Positions 17,721 through 26,936 of a DNA stretch of 64,000 nucleotides are shown one piece after another. The stretch is from Microbacterium sp. LWH11-1.2 (GTDB taxonomy: Bacteria; Actinomycetota; Actinomycetes; Actinomycetales; Microbacteriaceae). Location: NCBI RefSeq assembly GCF_038397745.1, contig NZ_CP151636.1, forward strand, positions 4,030,001 to 4,094,000, in the 5' to 3' direction. A program made the position numbers and the translations under genes. Below the pieces are notes generated by a model that saw only the letters and a list, made by a program, of their open reading frames with translations, was not told the origin of the DNA and ran no database searches. Numbering within the stretch: position 1 is the first letter of the stretch; every line of letters begins with the position of its first letter.

Positions 17721-18929
17721 GTGGAGATGTCCGAGCTGCGAGCCCTGCTGACCCCCGAGGGGCTCGAGCTGCTCGATGAGCTGGGCGCCCTCGACTCGAC
17801 CGCCGAGGTCGCTCGCGCCGTCTCCCGTCTGCGCGCGGCAGGGCACTCTCCCGATCTGGTCTCCGCCGTGGTCGGTCAGGCGCACCTGCGCTCCAAGGCG
17901 ACGGCGAAGTTCGGCGCGTTCGCCGGTCGGATGCTGTTCACCCGCGCGGGGCTCGAGCAGGCCACCCGGCTCGCCGTCGCCGCGCGGCACGCGCAGCGCA
18001 TCCGCAGCGTCGGCATCACGCGGGTCGCCGACCTCGGCTGCGGCATCGGCGGCGACGCCCTCGCCTTCGCCGGCGCGGGACTCGACGTGCTCGCGGTCGA
18101 CGCCGACGAGGTCACCTCGGTGATCGCCGCCTACAACCTCGCCCCGTTCGGGGGTTCCGCGGTCGTCCGTCACGGCACGGCGGAGGACGCTCTCGACGTG
18201 CCCGGCGAGACACCCGGCGCCGTCTGGATGGACCCCGCGCGGCGCACCGCCGGCCACAGCGAGACGCGACGCGTGTCCGCCGACGACTACTCCCCCTCCC
18301 TCGACTGGGCCTTCGACGTCGCCGCACGGATGCCGACGGGCATCAAGCTCGGCCCCGCGCACGACCGCGACGCGCTCCCGTCCGACAGCGAGGCGCAGTG
18401 GGTGAGCGCCGACGGCAGCGTGGTCGAGCTGGTGGTGTGGAGCGGTGCTCTCGCGCGCGAAGGCGTGCGTCGTGCGGCCCTCGTGATCCGCGGCGAGCGC
18501 TCGCACGAGCTGACCTCCGGCGCGGACGCCGACGATGCTCCGGTCCGCGAGCTCGGCGCTTTCCTGCACGAACCGGACGGGGCGGTCATCCGTGCGCGGC
18601 TCATCGGCGACGTCGCGCGGAGCCTCGATGCGGGGATGCTCGACGAGCACATCGCCTACCTGACGTCGGATGCCGCGGTGACGAGCCCGTTCGTGCAGTC
18701 GTTCCGCGTGCGGGAGACCATGCCGGCCACGCCCAAGGCGATCAACGCCGTGCTGAAGGCGAACGGGATCGGCCGACTCGAGATCAAGAAGCGCGGGGTC
18801 GACGTCGATCCCGCGGCCTTCCGCAGGAAGCTCACACTGCGCGGCGACGCGGAGGCCACGCTGATCCTCGTGCGGGTGGGCGACCAGCGCCGGGCGATCC
18901 TCGCCGACCGCGTTCCCGCCGCGGCCTGA
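17721..18929 (+). CDS. SAM-dependent methyltransferase with THUMP-like C-terminal domain
   Basis: 402 residues. A helical N-terminus (1-95) is followed by a class I methyltransferase core: motif I VADLGCGIGGDALAFA (about 101-116), VDADE acidic end of strand 2, and VWMDPARRT (motif IV of DPPY type). The C-terminal third (ATPKAINAVLKANGIGRLEIKKRGVDVDP) matches the THUMP-like domain of trimethylguanosine-synthase-like proteins. RNA is the likely substrate; the exact target is unknown. GTG at 17721 is chosen because of the spaced TAGGCT; an ATG two codons later is possible. Confidence 0.85.
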   Translation: MEMSELRALLTPEGLELLDELGALDSTAEVARAVSRLRAAGHSPDLVSAVVGQAHLRSKATAKFGAFAGRMLFTRAGLEQATRLAVAARHAQRIRSVGITRVADLGCGIGGDALAFAGAGLDVLAVDADEVTSVIAAYNLAPFGGSAVVRHGTAEDALDVPGETPGAVWMDPARRTAGHSETRRVSADDYSPSLDWAFDVAARMPTGIKLGPAHDRDALPSDSEAQWVSADGSVVELVVWSGALAREGVRRAALVIRGERSHELTSGADADDAPVRELGAFLHEPDGAVIRARLIGDVARSLDAGMLDEHIAYLTSDAAVTSPFVQSFRVRETMPATPKAINAVLKANGIGRLEIKKRGVDVDPAAFRRKLTLRGDAEATLILVRVGDQRRAILADRVPAAA

Positions 18930-18935
18930 CCGCCG

Positions 18936-20204
18936 TCACTCGCCGGGATCGTCCGGCGGAGCCTCGACGCGGATCGGATCGCCCGGAGGGGACTCGATGC
19001 GGACCGTGTCGCCGGGGGAAGAGGGCGACGTGAACGAGGAGTCCCTCGTGATGGTGAGGAACGGCGTCTGGTTCTGCGTGTTCTGCACGCCGATCGTCCA
19101 GGAGACGGGGACCCCGCCGTCGATCCCGTCGACCACCGCGAAGAGCCCCGCACCGGGCAGGTCGAAGGTCGTGCTGCACACCGGGCGCTCCTTCGGGGCG
19201 TCGATGATCATGCACTGCTCGAACGAGGTCGCGTCATCGCCGTCGGCGAACCGGGACCCCAGCCACACCGGCTCGTCCTGGAAGTAGCCGACCAGCGACA
19301 GCCCCATCGAGAACCCCTGCTCGAACAGCTCCGTCGCCCTGGCGCGTTCGTCGCCCTGGAACTGGTTCACCATCGTGAGGTTCGGCGTCCACCGCTGGAT
19401 CGAGACCATGGGCTCGCCCGTCGTGGAGAACATCATGTAGACGTTCACGCTGGTGCCCGAGGCGACGGCGGGATCGGCATCCGCATCGACGGTGTCCGGC
19501 ACCATCACGAACGTCGACAACCCGAACGGACCGACGGCGTCGCGGTCCTCACAGGAGTCGGACGACGCCTCCTGCACATCCATCACCACGCAGATCAGTC
19601 GTCCGTCCTCTCTCGTGCCGTACCAGACCAGGGCGTCGTCGTCCTGCCCGACCGCGCGCAGCGTGCCCGGGTCGTATTCGCCCTGCTCGTACAGTTCGAG
19701 TCGCCGCTGCTGCTGCTCCTCGGTGAGAGGGATGACCTCGGGGCGCTGAGCGAAGAGCGCCCAGCCCGCGCCCACGCCGATCGCGAGCAGCAGCGCCGAG
19801 GCCGCGGCCACCAGCCCCCACCGGCGTCGAGGAACCGCGAGCCACGCGCTGCGCCGCCGCTCGCCACCCATCTCGGCGGTGCTTCCCTTCTCGGCGGCGG
19901 GGCCGGCGGTGCCGTCGGTGCCCGCGAACGGTTCCTGCGCCTCGGCGCCGGGCGGCACCGCGGCCCCGCGCGAAGCGATCGCAGCTGTGCCCTGCGGCAC
20001 GTGCTCGCGATCGATGAGCGTCGGCGGCTCGGCCGCGCGTGCCGGCACCGGCGGCGTCGTCGAGAGCATCAGCGCCGGCCGCGCGTCCTCGAGCTCACGC
20101 AGCCGTCGCGCCTCGGCATCCGTCAGTCCACCGGCGCGCCCGTAGGCCTTCCGCTGCAGTCTCCCCCGCTCCTCGGCGTCAGTCTCCCCCGGCACCGACC
20201 TCAC
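18936..20204 (-). CDS. Single-span membrane protein, paralogue of its neighbour
   Basis: 422 residues, no known family. Order: a charged N-terminal segment (LQRKAYGRAGGLTDAEARRLRELE), a low-complexity Ala/Pro region to about 125, one membrane span (about 129-152, GLVAAASALLLAIGVGAGWALF), and an exported domain of some 250 residues with four scattered cysteines. The tail is proline-rich (DTVRIESPPGDPIRVEAPPDDP). The GTG start overlaps the upstream gene by 26 nt with GGGAG a few bases ahead. The neighbouring gene has the same plan. Last gene of the run that begins with acpS, alr and tsaE. Confidence 0.75.
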   Translation of the reverse strand: MRSVPGETDAEERGRLQRKAYGRAGGLTDAEARRLRELEDARPALMLSTTPPVPARAAEPPTLIDREHVPQGTAAIASRGAAVPPGAEAQEPFAGTDGTAGPAAEKGSTAEMGGERRRSAWLAVPRRRWGLVAAASALLLAIGVGAGWALFAQRPEVIPLTEEQQQRRLELYEQGEYDPGTLRAVGQDDDALVWYGTREDGRLICVVMDVQEASSDSCEDRDAVGPFGLSTFVMVPDTVDADADPAVASGTSVNVYMMFSTTGEPMVSIQRWTPNLTMVNQFQGDERARATELFEQGFSMGLSLVGYFQDEPVWLGSRFADGDDATSFEQCMIIDAPKERPVCSTTFDLPGAGLFAVVDGIDGGVPVSWTIGVQNTQNQTPFLTITRDSSFTSPSSPGDTVRIESPPGDPIRVEAPPDDPGE

Positions 20205-21273
20205 CCCGCTCCCGGGTGATCACGAGGGCTGACGGTCCGTGCGGCGAGAACTCGAAGGTGGTCGTCGTGCCCGTCTGCGGATCGACGACGTTCAGGACGA
20301 GCCCCGCGCCCTGTTCCACGATGGTCTGCGGGTCGGCGCACACCATCGGAGACGGAGAGAGGGACCCGTCGTAGATGAGACATGTCCCCGGCGAGTCGAG
20401 CTGCATCGCGCTCCAGATCGGCACATCGCCGTCGTAGCCGGCCACCCAGATCGAACGCGGGTCGAAGCCCTCGTCGGCGAGCTTCTCCGCGATGCGCGTC
20501 TCGTTCTCGTTCGCGTAGATCATGCCGGCGGATCCCGAGCTGTAGTCGTAGCTGCTGACGGCGACGGCGGGTTCCCCCGATGCGGCGAACAGCAGCTGGG
20601 CGGAGACTTCGCGCTGCGTGACGCCGACGGAGTCGACGATGAGCGACCCGTACATGCCGGACTCGGCGACCATCTCGGTGAGCTGGCAGATCGGTGAGGT
20701 GCTCTCGCCGTCACCGAGGATCAGGCACGTGCGCCGACGCTCCTCCTTCGTCGCGGTCCAGACGACCACGCCCTCCTCGACGGCCAGGGCGCGGATCGAC
20801 GACGGGTCATAGTCGCCCTCGGCTGTCAGCGCGTTCTGCCACACCTGCTGCTCGGCGGTGAGGGCGACCGCCGCGGCACGGCTCTGGCCGAACAGGAGCC
20901 ATCCGATCCCGACGCCGCACAGGAGCACGGCCACGGCCGCGAGCGCGATCCACCGCGCGGGCGGGCGCAGCGGAGCGGGAGCGGATGCCGGAGCCTCATC
21001 GACCGGCTCCCGGACGGCCGCGGAGGTCGCGGCGGAGGCGGGTTCCGCAGGCTCGACGGCTCCCGTGACGCGGCTCTCGGTGATGCTGCCCGCGGCGCGG
21101 GCGTCGACGGCTGTCTGTCCGCTCTCCGGTGCGACGCTCGACACCCCACGCTCGACCGCGCCTTCCTGCAGGCCGCGCAGTCGCGCGGCCTCGGCGTGCG
21201 AGAGCCCGCCGTCGCGCCCGTATGCCCGCGCCTGCAGTGCACGCATCTCCGCGAGCTCGTCGGCGTCCAGCAT
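20179..21273 (-). CDS. Single-span membrane protein, paralogue of its neighbour
   Basis: 364 residues built like the following gene: LQARAYGRDGGLSHAEAARLRGL at the N-terminus, Ala-rich linker, one span (about 108-130), then an exported domain with YDPSSIRALAVEEGVVVWTATKEERRRTCLI against YDPGTLRAVGQDDDALVWYGTREDGRLICVV in the neighbour. The two arose by tandem duplication and have diverged greatly. Function unknown. ATG at 21273 begins 4 nt after the preceding gene stops. Confidence 0.75.
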   Translation of the reverse strand: MLDADELAEMRALQARAYGRDGGLSHAEAARLRGLQEGAVERGVSSVAPESGQTAVDARAAGSITESRVTGAVEPAEPASAATSAAVREPVDEAPASAPAPLRPPARWIALAAVAVLLCGVGIGWLLFGQSRAAAVALTAEQQVWQNALTAEGDYDPSSIRALAVEEGVVVWTATKEERRRTCLILGDGESTSPICQLTEMVAESGMYGSLIVDSVGVTQREVSAQLLFAASGEPAVAVSSYDYSSGSAGMIYANENETRIAEKLADEGFDPRSIWVAGYDGDVPIWSAMQLDSPGTCLIYDGSLSPSPMVCADPQTIVEQGAGLVLNVVDPQTGTTTTFEFSPHGPSALVITRERGEVGAGGD

Positions 21274-21277
21274 CCGG

Positions 21278-21763
21278 CTATCCGAGCCGCTCGAACTGCA
21301 TACCGGCCCAGACGAGCCAGCCCAGGCTGTAGACCGTCGCGCAGAGGCCGAGCACCAGCGCCCAGCGGGCGATCGCGCGGCTCTCGACCGGCCGACGCAG
21401 CGACATGATCGCGGCGATGACCGAGACGACCGCCACCGGGATGCCCCAGCCGACGAAGAAGGATGCGCCCAGCGCGACGATCGCGGCGAGGAGCGCCCAC
21501 GGCGCCAGCCGGGTGTCGTCGATCACGGCGGTGTCCGTCGTGGGCTCCCACTCGGTGTCGTCGACGGCGTCGAGGTCGGGCCCGCTCACGACCACGGGCT
21601 CGATGCCGACCGGTCCGGTGGGGAGCTTGGCGTACCCGTCCCGGCGTGCACCGGGGATCCTGGTCGCACCCGCCGGCCGCTCGACCTCGCCGCTGGGGCG
21701 CTCGATGCTCGGACGCGGGGCCGGTGCGGTCCCCTCGGCGGGGGTGCGCGGGAGATCGCTCAT
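21278..21763 (-). CDS. Two- to three-span membrane protein (DUF4190-like)
   Basis: 161 residues. Disordered Pro/Arg-rich N-terminus (1-70), an acidic stretch, then hydrophobic spans (about 90-115 and 130-152) of DUF4190-like appearance ([39 protein letters not shown]). Function unknown. ATG at 21763 overlaps the tsaD stop (ATGA); a longer frame starting further upstream is shadow of tsaD. Confidence 0.75.
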   Translation of the reverse strand: MSDLPRTPAEGTAPAPRPSIERPSGEVERPAGATRIPGARRDGYAKLPTGPVGIEPVVVSGPDLDAVDDTEWEPTTDTAVIDDTRLAPWALLAAIVALGASFFVGWGIPVAVVSVIAAIMSLRRPVESRAIARWALVLGLCATVYSLGWLVWAGMQFERLG

Positions 21764-22839
21764 GCCGGAACCGCCTCCGCGACCTGGATGTCCGTCACCG
21801 GGAGCGTGGAGTCCGCCCCGAACGCGAGGGTCGACGGTCCGCGCCCCGAGGAGATCAGCTCGGCGGCCAGTGCCGCGATCATCGCGCCGTTGTCCGTGCA
21901 CAGCGAGAGGGGCGGGATCCGCACGGTCACGCCGGCCGCCTCGGCACGCGCGAGGGCGACCTCGCGCAGGCGCCTGTTCGCGATGACCCCGCCGCCGAGC
22001 AGCAGCCGGGGAACACCGAGATCCGCGCAGGCGGCGAGGGCCTTCGTCACCAGCACGTCGACGACCGCTTCGCGGAAGCTCGCGGCGACATCGGCGACCG
22101 GGATGGCCGCGCCCCGGTTCGCCTCGTCGGCCTCGAAGCCCTCCACCCAGCGGGCGACGGCGGTCTTCAGCCCCGAGAAGGAGAAGTCGTAGCGGTGCTT
22201 CGCCAGATCGGACGCGCGGGAGAGCCCCCGCGGGAAGCGGATCGCGTCGGGGTCGCCGTCGAGGGCCGCGCGGTCGATCTCCGGCCCGCCGGGATACGGC
22301 AGCGAGAGGAGTCTGGCCACCTTGTCGAAGGCCTCTCCGGCGGCATCGTCCATGGTCTCGCCGAGCAGCTCGACGTCGGTCGTGAGGTCGCGCACGTGCA
22401 GCAGCGAGGTGTGCCCGCCGGACACCAGCAGTGCGATGGTCGGGTACTCCAGCGGTTCGGAGTCGGGGGTCAGGATGTCGGCGGCGATGTGGCCGACGAG
22501 GTGATTGACGGCATACAGCGGCTTGTCCAACGACACGGCGAGGCCCTTCGCCGCACCGACGCCGACCATGAGCGCGCCCGCGAGGCCCGGCCCGCTGGTG
22601 ACCGCGACCGCATCGAGGTCGTCGAGTGTCACCCCGGCCTCGGCCAGTGCCGCGTCGATGGAGGGCTGCAGCGCCTCGAGGTGCGCCCGGGCGGCGACCT
22701 CGGGAACGACGCCGCCGAAGCGCGCGTGCTCGTCCATGCTCGAGGCGATCGTGTTGGAGAGCAGGGTGCGCCCGCGGACGATGCCGATACCGGTCTCGTC
22801 GCAGCTCGTCTCGATGCCGAGCACCAGAGGCTCACTCAT
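21760..22839 (-). CDS. tsaD: tRNA N6-threonylcarbamoyladenosine transferase subunit TsaD
   Basis: 359 residues. TsaD moves the threonylcarbamoyl group onto A37 of ANN-reading tRNAs. ASKHA fold start [15 protein letters not shown]; the metal-binding histidines lie in ARAHLEAL and [10 protein letters not shown]; the nucleotide segment [12 protein letters not shown] and C-terminal [14 protein letters not shown] are present. ATG overlaps the rimI stop. tsaB, tsaD and tsaE are all in this transcription unit region, but tsaE is separated by a signalling insertion. Confidence 0.97.
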   Translation of the reverse strand: MSEPLVLGIETSCDETGIGIVRGRTLLSNTIASSMDEHARFGGVVPEVAARAHLEALQPSIDAALAEAGVTLDDLDAVAVTSGPGLAGALMVGVGAAKGLAVSLDKPLYAVNHLVGHIAADILTPDSEPLEYPTIALLVSGGHTSLLHVRDLTTDVELLGETMDDAAGEAFDKVARLLSLPYPGGPEIDRAALDGDPDAIRFPRGLSRASDLAKHRYDFSFSGLKTAVARWVEGFEADEANRGAAIPVADVAASFREAVVDVLVTKALAACADLGVPRLLLGGGVIANRRLREVALARAEAAGVTVRIPPLSLCTDNGAMIAALAAELISSGRGPSTLAFGADSTLPVTDIQVAEAVPA

Positions 22840-23324
22840 GCGTTCGCCTCCTGCGGCTCATCGGCGGACAGCGGATGCCGGCGCAGGTCGCGCCGCATGA
22901 CGATGGCGTCCACGTCGTCCGGCTGATAGTAACGAGGACGTCTGCCGATCTCCTCGAAGTGCTCCGCGAGATAGAGGCCGGCCGCCGCAGGGTTGTCCGC
23001 ACGCACGTCGAGGAAGACCTCGCGCGCACCGCGCTCCCGTGCAGCCGCCAGCAGGGCACGCAGCAGAGCGCGTCCCCGTCCCTCGCCGCGATGCTCGGCG
23101 AGGAGGGCGATGGTCTGGATGTCGGCATCCGCGCTCCCCTGCAGCGCACGGATGCCGCCGTAGCCGATGACGACGCCGTCGTGCTCGTCGATCAGGTACT
23201 GTCCGTGCGGACTGGCGAGCTCGGCGGCCATGGTGTCGGCGCTCCACGCGTCCGTCGGGAACGAGCGGTTCTCGATCAGCATGATGGCGTCCAGGTCGGC
23301 AGGGATCGCGGGGCGGAGCGTCAT
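22836..23324 (-). CDS. rimI: Ribosomal-protein-alanine acetyltransferase RimI
   Basis: 162-residue GNAT enzyme, classically N-terminally acetylating ribosomal protein S18. Motifs: [25 protein letters not shown] at the start, the acetyl-CoA loop [19 protein letters not shown] (Q/RxxGxG/A), and [30 protein letters not shown]. Placed between tsaB and tsaD with 4-nt overlaps on both sides, the standard actinobacterial order. Confidence 0.95.
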   Translation of the reverse strand: MTLRPAIPADLDAIMLIENRSFPTDAWSADTMAAELASPHGQYLIDEHDGVVIGYGGIRALQGSADADIQTIALLAEHRGEGRGRALLRALLAAARERGAREVFLDVRADNPAAAGLYLAEHFEEIGRRPRYYQPDDVDAIVMRRDLRRHPLSADEPQEANA

Positions 23325-23938
23325 GACCGGACCTTCTTGGGTGCCCCGGGCAGGGTGACGTCGGGATGGCGCATGTAGAGGGGCTCGTCACCCGCGAGCG
23401 AGCGCCCGGCGGCGAGCGCGCGGGCACCCACGCGTGCGAGGTCGGCACCGGAGAGCGTCGAGACGTCGACACGGCGGATGCCTACGAGGTGCGCGTCGGC
23501 ATCGACGGCCTTGACGAGGACGGTCTCGGCGACGACGCGCGGGATGCCGTCGGCATCCGCTCCGTCGAACACCGTGATCGCGACTTCGCGGCGGCGGGCA
23601 TCGGTGACGATCGCGAAGGGGCCGGACTCGGTCTCGAGAGCGGTCAGCGCGGCTCCGAGGTGGCTGGGCACGGACACCACGGGGATGCGCCGGCCGAGCG
23701 CGAACGCGCGGGCGGCGGCGATGCCGATGCGCAGGCCGGTGAAGGGGCCGGGGCCCATGCCTGCGACGACATGCGTGATGTCCCCGGGGCCGGCCTCGGC
23801 GAGCACCTGGGCGAGCAGGACGCCGATGACCTCGGCGTGACCGAGAGGATCGACGGTCGCCGCCTCGGCGCGCCGGGTCCCGTCGGCGTCGATGAGGGCG
23901 ACGGCGGTGCCCAGGGAGGTGTCGACGGCGAGGATCAC
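23321..23938 (-). CDS. tsaB: t6A synthesis protein TsaB
   Basis: 205 residues. Partner of TsaD in the threonylcarbamoyl transfer complex. N-terminal VILAVDTSLGTAVALID and the GMGPGPFTGLRIGIAAARAFALG segment identify it. The GTG at 23936-23938 is chosen: it overlaps the upstream stop (GTGA) and matches the family start; the longer open frame upstream belongs to the preceding gene in another frame. Confidence 0.95.
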   Translation of the reverse strand: MILAVDTSLGTAVALIDADGTRRAEAATVDPLGHAEVIGVLLAQVLAEAGPGDITHVVAGMGPGPFTGLRIGIAAARAFALGRRIPVVSVPSHLGAALTALETESGPFAIVTDARRREVAITVFDGADADGIPRVVAETVLVKAVDADAHLVGIRRVDVSTLSGADLARVGARALAAGRSLAGDEPLYMRHPDVTLPGAPKKVRS

Positions 23939-25134
23939 CTCTCCAGGGTAGTCCGGCCCGCCGGGGGCACGCTCGTCGGCGCCTCGACCTCTGCGGCGGG
24001 CGCATCCGACGAGGTCGACAGCTTCCATCGGTCTCCGCCTGCCGCACGGGCGCGGACCGCCGCCGCTCCCGCCGCGGCGGCGAGCTCGTCGTAGTCGTAT
24101 CCGGTGGAGGCGACCGTCGCCCAGCCGATGCTCGCCGACGCCCGGATGCCGTCGATGGGGTCGCCCCGCTCGATGGTCGAGATGCGGGTGAGGATGTCGC
24201 GCATGTGGAACCGGACCGCTTCCTCGCTCCCTCGGATGATGACGATCGCCCGGGTGTCGTCGATGCGGATGGCGTCTGCGGCAGCGGGAAGCGCGTCCTG
24301 GATGTCGTCGTGGAACCGGTCGGCGATCATCGCGAAGGTGGAGCCTGTCGATGCCTCACGCAGATCGGCGGGGTCGTCCAGGCGCACGTCGAGGAGCGAC
24401 CACACCTGCTCGTTCTGGGCGCCGGCCTTCTGCAGCCGCCACCGGGCGCGCTCGATCGCGGCCTCGATCGCGGAGGGCGGTGTCGCCTCCGCCCTGACCA
24501 TCAGCACCAGGGTGAAGGCGGCGCACGTGCTCAGCACGAGCGTTCCCACCGCGTTCATCCCGCGCAGCGTGCTGAGTTGCTCATCGGTGCTCACCCCCTG
24601 GTTCATGGCGGCCGCCACGGCTGCGGTGACCGCGACCACGATGAACGCGCACGAGGCCAGGGCGAGCGGGAGGAGGATGTCGCGTGGGCCCGGCTGCCGG
24701 CGCAGCAGCTCGTAGCCGACGAAGGCGGCGAAGACGCCGCTCACGACGAACACGGTGTGGAAGGTGAGCAGATACACCGGCGTCTTCGCCGTCAGCACCA
24801 GCAGCGACGGGACGATCGCCAGGTAGACCGCCACGGGCCACCAGACGACCCGCCGGCGCAGATGCATCCGCAGCCCGATCCAGACGAGCGGCTCGAAGCA
24901 CAGCAGGAGGCCCGACGCGGCGGCTCTCATCAAGGGGTCCGACGTCTGGTTCCCGGCGAGCCAGAGATATGCGCCGAGCACGCCGAGCCCGAACGCGGCC
25001 CCCCAGGTGACGGTCGCCCTGCTGGGACGCGCCAGCGTCGCGAGGGTGAAGACCAGGGCGGCCAGGACCGTCACGACGGCGACCATGCTGGTCGTGATGT
25101 CGACGTGCACGGGCACATGGGCGGGCACGATCAT
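23935..25134 (-). CDS. Seven-span membrane protein with a degenerate GGDEF domain
   Basis: 399 residues. Seven to eight hydrophobic segments fill residues 10-215; the C-terminal part (about 225-375) has the layout of a GGDEF domain (RFHDDIQDALPAAADAIRIDD..., ASIGWATV, closing AGGDRWKL) but lacks the GGDEF/GGEEF signature: at its place is DDTRAIVIIRG. It is therefore unlikely to make cyclic di-GMP and may bind a nucleotide or serve as a scaffold. ATG overlaps the histidine kinase stop; its GTGA end overlaps tsaB. It probably works with the kinase upstream. Confidence 0.75.
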   Translation of the reverse strand: MIVPAHVPVHVDITTSMVAVVTVLAALVFTLATLARPSRATVTWGAAFGLGVLGAYLWLAGNQTSDPLMRAAASGLLLCFEPLVWIGLRMHLRRRVVWWPVAVYLAIVPSLLVLTAKTPVYLLTFHTVFVVSGVFAAFVGYELLRRQPGPRDILLPLALASCAFIVVAVTAAVAAAMNQGVSTDEQLSTLRGMNAVGTLVLSTCAAFTLVLMVRAEATPPSAIEAAIERARWRLQKAGAQNEQVWSLLDVRLDDPADLREASTGSTFAMIADRFHDDIQDALPAAADAIRIDDTRAIVIIRGSEEAVRFHMRDILTRISTIERGDPIDGIRASASIGWATVASTGYDYDELAAAAGAAAVRARAAGGDRWKLSTSSDAPAAEVEAPTSVPPAGRTTLER

Positions 25135-26729
25135 TCCAGGACCTCTTTCACTCGCCGCTGCGGAAAACGCAGGGTGACGGTCGTGCCGGCGCCGACTCCG
25201 CTCTCCACGCCGATGCTTCCTTCATGTGCCTCAATGATGCCCCGGGCGATGCCCATGCCGAGTCCGGTGCCCGCGATACCCGCCTGGACGGCGCGGTCGG
25301 TGCGGAAGTACGGGTCGAACAGGCGCGGCAGCTCATCGGCGGCGATGCCCGTTCCGGTGTCGCTGATGACCACTTCGGCCTGCCCGTCGGCCGCCGTGCC
25401 GAGGCGGACGTCGATTCGGCCGCCGGCCGGCGTGTACTTGACCGCGTTGCTGAGCAGGTTGTCGAGCACCTGCCGCAGTCGGAACGCGTCGCCGTAGATG
25501 ACGAGGCTCTCCGCACCGCTGATCCCGAGCTCCTGGCGATTGCCGGAGATGAGGGGCGCATATGACGCCGCGGACGCCTCGACGACCTCGCGCAGATCGA
25601 CGGGTTCGAACGGCTCCGCCGGCGCGCTCTTCGTCGTCTCCAACGTGCTCGCCACGAGACCCTCCATCCGCTCACCCGCGTTCGCGATGACCTCGAGCTG
25701 CGCGGTGACCTGTGGAGCGAGATCGTCGCGCTCCAGCAGCAGATCGACGTGGCCGATGATGGCCGTGAGCGGATTGCGCAGCTCGTGCGAGACCACGGCC
25801 GCCAGCGCGCGGCGCTCCTCGGCCGCCTCCAGCAGCTCGGTGATGTCGTCGATCACCACCAGCGTGACGTGCGCGCCTTCCGCCGCGGCGGCGATCGGCT
25901 GCGTGCTCACCTGAAGGGCGCGCCAGTGCCCCTCGCTGTCGAAGAGCCAGACCCGCTCGTCGTGCAGGCGCTCGCCGTTCGCGGCGCGCGCCAGGGTCGT
26001 GCGGCCCGGCGGCACGGCGGCACCGCGCCGCCGGTCGTACTCGACCGCGGCCGACGCGAGCGTCTCGCCGAAGCGGCCTCGGCCGTACAACGCGCGGTAG
26101 GCGTCGTTCATCTGGAGGATCCGCCCGTCCCCGGCGACGACGACGAGAGCAACGCCCAGCGCGTCGATGATCTGGGTGACCCGGCGCTGGTTGGTCTCAG
26201 CCCGTTCGGCCGCGCGGTTCACCTGCTCCGAACGCCGCTCGAGAAGGCGTCGTGCGGCCCGTGCCCGCTGCGAGCCGATGCGCACCGTGACGCCGAGGAA
26301 GCTCAGCGTGATGATGACGGTGAGGACGCGCAGCAGCAGATCGGCGGTATCCCCCGTGCGCTCGGCGAAGAGCACGAGGCAGACCCCGCAGAAGGCCACC
26401 CCGGCGAGCACCCAGGGCATCGTGAAGTACGTGGCGAGCCACGTGACGGGGAAGACCCAGAGCAGTCCGAGCCGGATGTCGGGTGCACTCGTGGCGAACC
26501 CGACGGCGAGCGCGTCGAGCAGCGGAAGGACGGCCACCGCCCGGCGCGGGAGCCGGTGCCATGGCAAGACGAAGGCCAGCAGCGTCGTGACGACGACGAG
26601 GGCCAGCGCCGCGATGAACAGCGGGATTCCCAGCGTCTCCGGCGTGAATGCGGTGATCATGACGACGATCGCCACGATGCTGGCTGTGAACACCAGCTGC
26701 CATCGCCAGATCGAGACCGTGCGGATCAT
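25131..26729 (-). CDS. Membrane PAS sensor histidine kinase
   Basis: 532 residues. Six hydrophobic spans (10-150), a short coiled coil, PAS domain (about 185-300, ALVVVAGDGRILQMNDAYRALYG), HisKA with His-315 in SHELRNPLT, and HATPase_c (NLLSNAVKYTPAGG, DTGTGIA, GTGLGMGIA). Its likely partner is the OmpR-type regulator encoded 207 nt upstream on the same strand. It heads the stretch that runs through tsaB, rimI and tsaD. GGAGG lies 12 nt before ATG; TAATCT at 26768-26773 may be its -10 box. Confidence 0.93.
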   Translation of the reverse strand: MIRTVSIWRWQLVFTASIVAIVVMITAFTPETLGIPLFIAALALVVVTTLLAFVLPWHRLPRRAVAVLPLLDALAVGFATSAPDIRLGLLWVFPVTWLATYFTMPWVLAGVAFCGVCLVLFAERTGDTADLLLRVLTVIITLSFLGVTVRIGSQRARAARRLLERRSEQVNRAAERAETNQRRVTQIIDALGVALVVVAGDGRILQMNDAYRALYGRGRFGETLASAAVEYDRRRGAAVPPGRTTLARAANGERLHDERVWLFDSEGHWRALQVSTQPIAAAAEGAHVTLVVIDDITELLEAAEERRALAAVVSHELRNPLTAIIGHVDLLLERDDLAPQVTAQLEVIANAGERMEGLVASTLETTKSAPAEPFEPVDLREVVEASAASYAPLISGNRQELGISGAESLVIYGDAFRLRQVLDNLLSNAVKYTPAGGRIDVRLGTAADGQAEVVISDTGTGIAADELPRLFDPYFRTDRAVQAGIAGTGLGMGIARGIIEAHEGSIGVESGVGAGTTVTLRFPQRRVKEVLE

Positions 26730-26849
26730 CCTCGCCCGCCCTCCGGTCGATCCTCAGCTTTCACGCAAGATTACTCAAAGATCGGGTCACTGCGCTCTTC
26801 AGGCGGCCTCCCGGCTCTAACATCCTGAGTGGGGGCTGACTCTGCGACT

Positions 26850-26896
26850 GGGGATTCGCAGGCGCTGGGCCGCGCGAGTTAGGGGATTCGCAGGCG
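26850..26896. repeat. 15-nt direct repeat before the kinase gene
   Basis: GGGGATTCGCAGGCG at 26850-26864 and again at 26882-26896, 32 nt start to start (three helical turns). Lies in the 207-nt gap between the response regulator and the kinase; could be a paired binding site for the regulator. Confidence 0.5.
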
Positions 26897-26900
26897 TCGG

Positions 26901-26924
26901 GGCCGCGGCTGGGGAGCCGCGGCC
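26901..26924. terminator. Hairpin after the response regulator gene
   Basis: GGCCGCGGCT, loop GGGG, perfect complement; 12 nt beyond the regulator stop. It would separate acpS-alr-tsaE-regulator transcription from the kinase unit. Confidence 0.65.
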
Positions 26925-26936
26925 TCACCAGCAGAC

